From assembly GCF_004771005.1 (NCBI RefSeq), contig NZ_RQHV01000032.1, positions 1 to 64,000 on the forward strand: DNA of 64,000 nt, in the 5' to 3' direction. The stretch comes from Leptospira ilyithenensis. GTDB lineage: Bacteria; Spirochaetota; Leptospiria; Leptospirales; Leptospiraceae. Position numbers and translations under genes: made by a program. Positions within the stretch are counted from its first letter, which is position 1, and each line of letters begins with the position of its first letter. Shown here piece after piece: positions 58,715 to 64,000 of the stretch. The notes under the pieces were generated by a model that was not told the origin of the DNA, made no database searches, and worked only from the letters and a program-made list of their open reading frames with translations.

Positions 58715-59551
58715 ATGTCCAAGAATCAATATCTTATCGTTGGTGGTTCCGGGGAAGCCGGACAATCTGCCCTTCAAACCTTACGTAATATTGCGCCGGA
58801 TGCCGTTCTCATTGCATCTACAACTAGCGAATCAAATGTGGAAGGTGCGGATATTACCTTAAAGCGAATTTTCGCAGATCAGAATATAGTGACTAGTGTA
58901 AAGGAACAATTAAAAACAAACCATCTCTCTTCGGAATGGGAAGCTATCATTTATACGCCTGCCTTAGGGGAAGTGGGATTTCCGATCCGGACTACCACAA
59001 AAAAAGCACTGTCTGGCGCTTTGAGTATTTCTTACGATCCGATGATCCTTCTCGAAACCGAATTCAAACCAAGACTCACTGTTGCTTACTCTGCATTCTA
59101 TTGGCTACCGCATACATATTCCTTTTACGGTTCGATGGGATATGTAAAAAAGAAAATGGATGAATGGGCGTTCGCTTCCCCGACTAACAGAAGAATCATT
59201 CGTGCCGGAACTTTTTTCTCAAAAAGCGTTCGAGGAATCTCTTTAATTTTGCAACGATCCATTAAAAAAACGGATCATCCGGAAATGAACCTATTGAAAG
59301 AAGAATGGGAAAAATCCGGTAAAAAATTCCAAGACTTCTTTTTGGATTATGCTTGGATGCACGAAAAGAAAGCCTTCCAAGAAAAATTTCCGAATATTCC
59401 CTATCGACATACAAGTAGAGATGATTTAGGACGCGGACTTAAGCTTGCCTTGCAAGGGAACTTCCCTGTTACGACCGTATTAGGTGACTGGGAATGGACG
59501 GAAGATAAGATGCCGGATTTGCCCGAATGGTTTCAATCTTCGTCCGAATAA
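58715..59551 (+). CDS. Rossmann-fold (NAD(P)-binding) protein, SDR-like
   Basis: A 278-residue protein with an N-terminal nucleotide-binding glycine motif YLIVGGSGEAGQSAL and a middle strand IYTPALGEVGF. A Tyr-rich region (AYSAFYWLPHTYSFYGSMGYVKKKMDEW) could hold a YxxxK-type pair, seen as YVKKK. The length fits an extended or atypical SDR. No signal peptide. The substrate is unknown and the motif match is partial, so the family call is moderate. Ends before a strong hairpin at 59609-59646. Confidence 0.6.
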   Translation: MSKNQYLIVGGSGEAGQSALQTLRNIAPDAVLIASTTSESNVEGADITLKRIFADQNIVTSVKEQLKTNHLSSEWEAIIYTPALGEVGFPIRTTTKKALSGALSISYDPMILLETEFKPRLTVAYSAFYWLPHTYSFYGSMGYVKKKMDEWAFASPTNRRIIRAGTFFSKSVRGISLILQRSIKKTDHPEMNLLKEEWEKSGKKFQDFFLDYAWMHEKKAFQEKFPNIPYRHTSRDDLGRGLKLALQGNFPVTTVLGDWEWTEDKMPDLPEWFQSSSE

Positions 59552-59608
59552 TTCTATATTCAAAAAAATAGCTGCTCATTTTTTAAATAAACAAATCTTA
59601 TTTGATGG

Positions 59609-59646
59609 AATACTTATCAAGTGGCGAAAACCATTTGATAAGTATT
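59609..59646. terminator. Bidirectional hairpin terminator candidate
   Basis: AATACTTATCAAGTGG, loop CGAAAA, CCATTTGATAAGTATT: a 16-bp stem with a single mismatch, between convergent genes ending at 59551 and 59672. A T-rich CATTTTC follows on the plus strand and AT-rich bases on the minus strand. Confidence 0.65.
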
Positions 59647-59671
59647 CATTTTCTATAATCTCCTGATCGAT

Positions 59672-59935
59672 TTAAGTTCCGTCTGATTTTTTTTCCGGTG
59701 GTTTGATTCCGCATTTCTCAAATGCAGCCTTTGCCAGTTCCGGGTCTCTTTTCGTCCCTTGCGTCGGTTTTCCGAGACTTTCATCCAAACATTTCTTTTG
59801 TTCTTCCGTTAATTTTCCTCTAGGTTCACGCCCCTCCCTTTCTCCGTTTTTACCTTCTTTCCCTTCCCAAGCAAAGACTGCAAAACTCAAAAACATAACG
59901 ACCATCAATTGAGTTGTTCCTAATACCGCTTTCAT
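59672..59935 (-). CDS. Small secreted charged protein, unknown function
   Basis: About 87 residues from the ATG at 59935, with GGGAG just upstream; the in-frame start at 59956 is less likely. A signal peptide (MKAVLGTTQLMVVMFLSFAVFA) is followed by a Lys/Glu/Gly-rich mature chain containing a CLDESLGKPT...AFEKCGIKPPEKK stretch with two Cys. The pattern of LTEEQKKC...KCGIKPP recalls small PsiF-like or periplasmic proteins, but the match is not good enough to assign. Confidence 0.6.
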   Translation of the reverse strand: MKAVLGTTQLMVVMFLSFAVFAWEGKEGKNGEREGREPRGKLTEEQKKCLDESLGKPTQGTKRDPELAKAAFEKCGIKPPEKKSDGT

Positions 59936-60052
59936 CAATTCTCCCGTTCGATTCAAAAGATTGAAATCAAATACATATAAAAGAACCCATCCGAGGGCAA
60001 AAGGTTCCCGAAATTCCTACAAAAATAAATTTTATTTAAATCAGGAAAAATA

Positions 60053-60116
60053 CGCAACAAAAAGGTTGCCTTTTTTGACTTACCGGATATCATGCAATCA
60101 AAAGGTTGCATGATAT
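60053..60116 (+). promoter_or_regulatory. Paired GCAAC/GGTTGC palindromes overlapping the SRPBCC start codon
   Basis: ATATCATGCAA and TTGCATGATAT (60087-60097 and 60106-60116) are perfect 11-base arms whose right arm contains the start ATG at 60115. A smaller GCAAC/GTTGC pair lies at 60053-60069. Such sites overlapping the start fit binding by the ArsR-type repressor encoded at 60548. Confidence 0.55.
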
Positions 60117-60567
60117 GAAAGATCGTATTGAAAAAAGCATAGAACTGAAAGCACCGATTTCCCGGGTTTGGCGCGCGTTAACAGATCATCGTGAGTTCGG
60201 CGAATGGTTTCGGGTGAAACTGGATGGCCCGTTTGTGCCCGGCCGGATTTCACGGGGACATATCACTTACCCAGGCTACGAACATCTCGAATGGCAGGTT
60301 ACAATTCAAAAAATGGAACCAGAACGATTCTTTTCCTTTACTTGGCACCCTTATGCAATCGATCCGAAAGTCGATTATTCGAAAGAAATACCTACAACGG
60401 TGGAATTCAGATTGAAGGAAATTCCCGGTGGTACATTGCTATCTCTTACCGAATCCGGCTTTGACAAAGTACCAAGTGATCGCAGGTTCGATGCATTCCG
60501 TATGAATGAAGGCGGTTGGGAAGAACAAATGAAAAACATAGAAACTCATGTCGCGCGTAACCCGTAA
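60115..60567 (+). CDS. SRPBCC/AHSA1-type (Bet v 1-like) protein
   Basis: About 150 residues from the ATG at 60115. The START/AHSA1 pattern is IEKSIELKAPISRVWRALTDHREFGEWF, then ...ERFFSFTWHPY and TLLSLTESGFDKVP. Such proteins bind small hydrophobic ligands and often sit beside ArsR regulators. The 3' end overlaps the arsR gene by 20 bases, so the two are coupled. This is the first of two SRPBCC/ArsR modules in the window. Confidence 0.85.
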   Translation: MKDRIEKSIELKAPISRVWRALTDHREFGEWFRVKLDGPFVPGRISRGHITYPGYEHLEWQVTIQKMEPERFFSFTWHPYAIDPKVDYSKEIPTTVEFRLKEIPGGTLLSLTESGFDKVPSDRRFDAFRMNEGGWEEQMKNIETHVARNP

Positions 60568-60901
60568 AAAAACTTCCTCAAAACGGAAAACGCATGCACC
60601 TGTTTTTGCAGCACTCGGAGATGAAACACGATTAACCTTAATCGCAAAACTTTGTTTAGGTAGGCCGCGTTCCATTTCTCAACTCACGGAAGGCACAAAA
60701 CTTTCGAGACAAGCAATCACCAAACATTTATTAGTATTAGAAAATGCGGGAATCGTAAAAAGCGTACGTAACGGCAGAGAAAGTCTGTTTGAATTTGACG
60801 CTAACCCGATAGAGGAAATCAAAGGATACCTGAACCAAGTCTCCCAACAATGGGACAAGACCCTTCTCAGATTAAAATCGTTTGTAGAGAATGAGGATTA
60901 A
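60548..60901 (+). CDS. ArsR-family regulator (first module)
   Basis: A 117-residue winged-helix protein. Motif APVFAALGDETRLTLIAKLCLGRPRSISQLTEGTKLSRQAITKHLLVLENAGIVKSVRNGRESLFEFD. No cysteine pair for metal sensing, so it probably senses a non-metal effector or is controlled by its partner. The start overlaps the SRPBCC gene. The likely operator is the palindrome at 60087-60116. Confidence 0.88.
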   Translation: MSRVTRKKTSSKRKTHAPVFAALGDETRLTLIAKLCLGRPRSISQLTEGTKLSRQAITKHLLVLENAGIVKSVRNGRESLFEFDANPIEEIKGYLNQVSQQWDKTLLRLKSFVENED

Positions 60902-60989
60902 TTTTTCGCGGAAACCTTTGGAATATTCGGTATTCCACCGCTTCGGAAACAAAAGAGTCTTTGCAAAAAACGATCGGCTGCAATTAAAA

Positions 60990-61032
60990 TTGACAAAAAA
61001 TTCGATCTGAAAATACTTAGGTAGATGCCTAA
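60990..61032 (+). promoter_or_regulatory. Promoter and small operator of the second ArsR module
   Basis: TTGACA (60990-60995), 16-base spacer, AATACT (61012-61017) make a good promoter. The palindrome TTAGG-tagatg-CCTAA (61017-61032) overlaps the start ATG at 61025, as expected for ArsR autoregulation. Confidence 0.5.
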
Positions 61033-61363
61033 CAATTCTACTGCCATTAACGCAGTTTTTCATACTCTGGCTGACCCTACTCGCCGTGCCGTAATAGAAC
61101 GGCTCAGTGAAGGGCCGGCAGCGGTAGGAGAACTGGCAAAGTCGTTTAATATGGCGTTACCATCTTTCATGCAACATCTATCGGTCATGGAAGAATGTAT
61201 GTTGGTGCGATCCCATAAAACCGGAAGAGTCAGAATCTACCATCTTGTACCCAAACAGCTCAAACTGGCGGAACACTGGATGATAGAACAACGTTCGATC
61301 TGGGAAAAGCGGCTGAACCAACTTGATAATTATTTATTGAAACTAAAGGAGAAAGAAAAATGA
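61025..61363 (+). CDS. ArsR-family regulator (second module)
   Basis: A 112-residue protein: [63 protein letters not shown]. This is the ArsR subgroup often fused or adjacent to AHSA1 domains. Two Cys/Met-rich positions near EECM exist but no clear metal pair. The stop overlaps the next SRPBCC gene start (ATGA), so the two are coupled. Confidence 0.9.
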   Translation: MPNNSTAINAVFHTLADPTRRAVIERLSEGPAAVGELAKSFNMALPSFMQHLSVMEECMLVRSHKTGRVRIYHLVPKQLKLAEHWMIEQRSIWEKRLNQLDNYLLKLKEKEK

Positions 61364-61851
61364 ATCAGATACAGTTAAATCCAAAACTTGATCTTGTCTT
61401 GGAAAGAATTGTCGACGTTCCAAGAGAATTGGTATGGGCTGCGTGGACCACACCGGAACATATCAAACAATGGTTTACCCCTGTGCCATGGCAGACTGTG
61501 GATTGTAAAATCGATCTACGTCCGGGTGGAATGTTTTTCACCGTTATGCGATCTCCGGAAGGACAGGATTATCCGAATACAGGTTGTTATCTGGAAGTCA
61601 TTCAAAACGAAAGGCTAACTTGGACAGACAGACTTTCACCGGGCTTCCGCCCTTCTTCGAACAGCATAAATGATCATCCTTTCTTTGTTACGGCAAGCAT
61701 TACGTTAGAGCCACACGCAAACGGATGTAAATACAATGCAACGGTCATGCATAGTGATGAGGAAAGTCGAAAAAAACATGAAGAGATGGGCTTCCACGAA
61801 GGATGGGGCACCGTTCTTGACCAGCTTGTTGCATTTGTTAAAAAAAAGTAA
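61360..61851 (+). CDS. SRPBCC/AHSA1-type protein (second module)
   Basis: A 163-residue Bet v 1-like protein: [70 protein letters not shown] and [18 protein letters not shown]. These match the AHSA1/SRPBCC_Aha1-like group that pairs with ArsR regulators. It probably binds a small organic ligand; no substrate is known. Overlaps the arsR stop by four bases. Confidence 0.9.
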   Translation: MNQIQLNPKLDLVLERIVDVPRELVWAAWTTPEHIKQWFTPVPWQTVDCKIDLRPGGMFFTVMRSPEGQDYPNTGCYLEVIQNERLTWTDRLSPGFRPSSNSINDHPFFVTASITLEPHANGCKYNATVMHSDEESRKKHEEMGFHEGWGTVLDQLVAFVKKK

Positions 61852-61954
61852 ACTTATCAACAATATCGGCAGATATGTAAGGTTCTGTTGATATATGACA
61901 TGAAGAGCAACTTGTATTATTTTAACTAAAATAATATTAACAAGGGATATTAAA

Positions 61955-62489
61955 GTGAGAAAACTAAAGCTACAATTACAAATGAGCGTTGACGGATACA
62001 TTGCAGGACCGAACGGAGAAATGGACTGGATGGTATGGGATTGGGACGATGAACTGAAAGCATATGTAACAGGAATAACGGAACCTGTCGACTGCATAGT
62101 TCTCGGACGAACACTTGCGCAAGGTTTCATCCCACATTGGGCTTCCAATCCGAAAGAAGAAGGCGCCGACAAAATGAATCAAACGGCAAAAGTTGTTTTT
62201 ACCAAAACACTTGAAACTTCCGAATGGGACAATACCGTTCGGGCAAAAGGTGACCTTACCGAAGAAATCACCAAACTAAAAAAACAAGATGGAAAAGATA
62301 TCATTGCGTACGGCGGCGGAACCTTCGTATCGGCTCTTATCAAACAAGGACTGATTGACGCTTCATTTGTTTATTAACTCAAACGCAATTGGCAACGGAA
62401 TACTGCCACTGACAATTTCTTTTCCAAACATATCCCGCATAGAAACGAATAATCGTAGTTATGTGAATCTAGAATACCACGGGATATAA
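61955..62489 (+). pseudogene. DHFR/RibD-C-family reductase, frameshifted
   Basis: From the GTG at 61955 a 140-residue open frame has the RibD_C/dihydrofolate-reductase-like pattern: LKLQLQMSVDGYIAGPNGEMDWM, DCIVLGRTLAQGF, YGGGTFVSALIKQGLIDA. It stops in-frame at FVY just where family members read HLFxNPxAIGNG. Shifting the frame near 62370 restores HLFINSNAIGNGILPL down to a stop at 62489. So the gene has a single frameshift and a degraded tail, probably inactive. An AAGGGA leader is still present. Confidence 0.8.
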
Positions 62490-62517
62490 ATGAATCTCAA
62501 ATGCAATGAGCACGATC

Positions 62518-62875
62518 TCAAAGCATAAAACCTCCGGAAATCTCGATATCTTGAGCAGTAACCCAAGCAAAGTCATCAGATAACAAATGTACAATGACTT
62601 TAGCGATATCCTCTGGCTTGGCAATTCTGCCAAGTGCAGTCTGTTCAGCCAAAGGTTTAATGTATTCAGGATGTTTATCAAATGCCCCATCACCAAAATT
62701 ACTGTGAACAGGCCCGGGAGAAACTGCATTCACCCGAATTTGCCGAGAGGAGCAAGTTCTTTGGCCAAATAACGACTCCAAGTCGACAACGCGGCCTTTA
62801 ATGATCCATAAGCGGAATATCCCGGAGGTGTTATGGAACTTGAATACTTTATAGAGTCCTTCTTGGTCCGCAAGG
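62518..62875 (-). pseudogene. Short-chain dehydrogenase remnant
   Basis: Reading the minus strand, the C-terminal part is clear: IRVNAVSPGPVHSNFG, ALGRIAKPEDIAKVIVHLLSDDFAWVTAQDIEISGG. Upstream of a frameshift near 62735-62750 the other frame gives SSSITPPGYSAYGSLKAALSTW, with the catalytic YxxxK. The N-terminal coenzyme domain is missing. So it is a truncated, frameshifted SDR gene. Confidence 0.82.
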
Positions 62876-62882
62876 GTGGCGC

Positions 62883-63263
62883 TTAAAACAGCTCTGCCTG
62901 GTAAAGAAAGGTCCGAGTATAAATCAGGCGATTCAGTGGATTCAGAAAAATTACACCAAGCCGATGGAAATAAAAAGAATGGCTGCAAAGTCCGCCATTA
63001 GTGTTACTACGTTTCACCGCCAATTCAAACAGATAACCGGCTTAAGTCCCGTTCAGTTTCAAAAGCAATTGAGGTTACTTGAAGCGAGAAAGCTTTTGGT
63101 TTTCAGCGGTTATTCCGTGTTACATGCAGCTTTTGAAGTTGGCTACGAAAGTGTATCGCAATTTAATCGAGAGTATTCCAGGTTCTTTGGCGCCCCACCT
63201 GCCAGAGATGCTTCGAGTTTGAGACAAATGGAAAGTATAAGACAGGAAATGACATCCGGTTAG
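62883..63263 (+). pseudogene. AraC-family regulator remnant (C-terminal HTH only)
   Basis: The frame carries INQAIQWIQKNYTKPMEIKRMAAKSAISVTTFHRQFKQITGLSPVQFQKQLRLLEARKLL, the two AraC helix-turn-helix units, and ends normally at 63263. The N-terminal ligand domain of about 200 residues is absent. It starts within a few bases of the divergent SDR remnant, so a deletion has probably removed the 5' halves of both. Confidence 0.8.
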
Positions 63264-63305
63264 ACTCATCCGATCGTATGATATATGATAACCAAGCCAT
63301 TTCCA

Positions 63306-63692
63306 TTACTTGAGGTAGGGAAGTAGAAATTTCGCTTCCAAATAAGCCAAGCCGATAACATAAATCCCTTCAAAACCAAGCTGAGAGAGACCATAGATAG
63401 AAGAAATATTTTGCAGATACCAGATTTGAGTGAAACAATGTCCGGCCCAAAGACAGTTGGCCAGAATTAAAATAATCACATTTTCTTTTAGTATGAAATT
63501 CCCCGATAGCAGTCGAATACTAATGAATCCCGAATAACATCCGTACATAATATTAATAAAACCCATAAACAAAGTAAGCTCATCGGGCCACTGATACCAA
63601 TCGGAAATCTTTGAGGATAACGCTAATGTAAAGAGACCGGCGATTAACGCTGAAATCGAATCTGTCAATATGATGAGTTTTTGGTTTTTCAT
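63306..63692 (-). CDS. Four-helix membrane protein, unknown function
   Basis: A 128-residue hydrophobic protein with four predicted membrane helices: ILTDSISALIAGLFTLALS, ELTLFMGFINIMYGCYSGFI, NVIILILANCLWAGHCFTQIW and GLSQLGFEGIYVIGLAYLEA. No catalytic or metal motif stands out, and the family is not recognised. The gene is alone on the minus strand at the edge of the decayed zone. AAGGAG-like leader absent, so the start is uncertain. Confidence 0.6.
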   Translation of the reverse strand: MKNQKLIILTDSISALIAGLFTLALSSKISDWYQWPDELTLFMGFINIMYGCYSGFISIRLLSGNFILKENVIILILANCLWAGHCFTQIWYLQNISSIYGLSQLGFEGIYVIGLAYLEAKFLLPYLK

Positions 63693-63756
63693 AAGTTAAT
63701 TAGTGTTTCAATGTCGAGAAAGTATTGGCGATCCCTTCCAATACTTTGAATTTTTC

Positions 63757-64000
63757 TTGAGTAAAATTGTTTTTGTTGTAATCATCCGCAAATTTACCCG
63801 ATTTAACAATGACAGCGGAAGTTTGAAAAATCAATTCTTTAAAAAAAGCATAAATTTATCAATCCTTACTTCGGATCAAATATTAAGAAACTAAAAGGAA
63901 ATTTTGAGGGAATCTATAGATATCGAATTGGTAAATTTAGGCTATTTTATATAATTAAAGATAAAGAATTAATTGTTATCTTTATCGATGTAGACTTGAG
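63757..64000 (+). pseudogene. RelE/ParE-like toxin, frameshifted and cut by the window edge
   Basis: From a TTG near 63757 one frame gives a start-like segment up to SLKNQFFKK. A second frame from about 63848 gives INPYFGSNIKKLKGNFEGIYRYRIGKFRLFYIIKDKELIVIFIDVDLR, a clear RelE/ParE/YafQ-type toxin core running to the window end. The two frames join if one A is added to the A7 run at 63841-63847. The 3' end lies outside the window. No intact antitoxin gene is seen just upstream; its remnant may be absent. Confidence 0.6.

Noticed and set aside
1..64000. CRISPR arrays, tRNA or rRNA genes, insertion sequences, prophage
   Set aside because: No regular spacer repeats, cloverleaf, rRNA-like strings, transposase or phage genes were seen on either strand. 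The TPM gene's Gly/Ser tail explains the one repetitive stretch near 35.4 kb.

Overview
The window looks like part of a Leptospira chromosome, most likely a saprophytic or low-virulence lineage. The base composition is AT-rich. Many short lipoproteins carry spirochaete-style lipoboxes (FTNC, FNAC, FMQC, FAFC, VAC). There are several 7TM-DISM receptors, SpoIIE-type phosphatases and class III cyclases, an N-terminal fragment resembling the giant Leptospira TIGR04388 proteins, and one protein resembling the LIC_13355-type lipoproteins. I saw no rRNA, tRNA, CRISPR array, IS element or prophage. Gene functions come from reading motifs only; no database search was run.

Layout. 0-6 kb: 5' end of a giant secreted protein, a zinc-ribbon/beta-propeller protein, an MDR alcohol dehydrogenase divergent from a TetR regulator with two palindromic operators, and a RBBP9-like hydrolase. 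6.1-9.3 kb: an ECF sigma factor/NrsF anti-sigma pair divergent from a bufferin operon (bufA2-bufB-bufC), with a SigF-like promoter in the gap. 9.3-18.3 kb: two membrane SpoIIE phosphatases, eutBC, a 7TM-DISM adenylate cyclase and a LytTR response regulator. 18.4-26.2 kb: a TonB island of lipoproteins, TonB-dependent receptor, ExbB, ExbD and TonB, ending in a LytS-like histidine kinase. 26.2-30.2 kb: a copper-type operon on the minus strand (cupredoxin/NosD-like membrane protein, small membrane protein, multicopper oxidase, SCO). 30.3-35.2 kb: tolC-macA-macB-tetR. 35.3-41.6 kb: a TPM-domain protein, a SulP transporter, a 7TM-AraC one-chain regulator and a divergent alginate-export-type porin.

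41.7-48.2 kb: TetR genes, an alpha/beta hydrolase, a PlsC-like acyltransferase, a di-haem peroxidase lipoprotein, and a cobalamin riboswitch ahead of two lipoproteins. 48.5-54.6 kb: a signalling cluster of methyltransferase, slr1658-type ATPase, slr1659-type STAS protein, a GNAT/cyclic-nucleotide-binding fusion, a membrane SpoIIE phosphatase, an adenylate cyclase and a second slr1658-type ATPase. This looks like a partner switch joined to cAMP. 54.6-59.9 kb: TetR, two membrane proteins (one ABA4-like), an ankyrin protein, a Rossmann protein and a small secreted protein. 60.1-64 kb: an accessory zone with two SRPBCC/ArsR modules followed by decayed genes (frameshifted DHFR-like gene, SDR and AraC fragments facing each other across an apparent deletion, and a frameshifted RelE/ParE-like toxin cut by the window edge).

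The strongest candidates for something little described are the partner-switch/cAMP cluster (48.5-54.6 kb), the lipoprotein-like bufferin under an ECF/NrsF pair, the three-domain cupredoxin-NosD-membrane protein whose membrane domain is duplicated as the next gene, and the B12 riboswitch placed before surface lipoproteins rather than directly before a btuB receptor.
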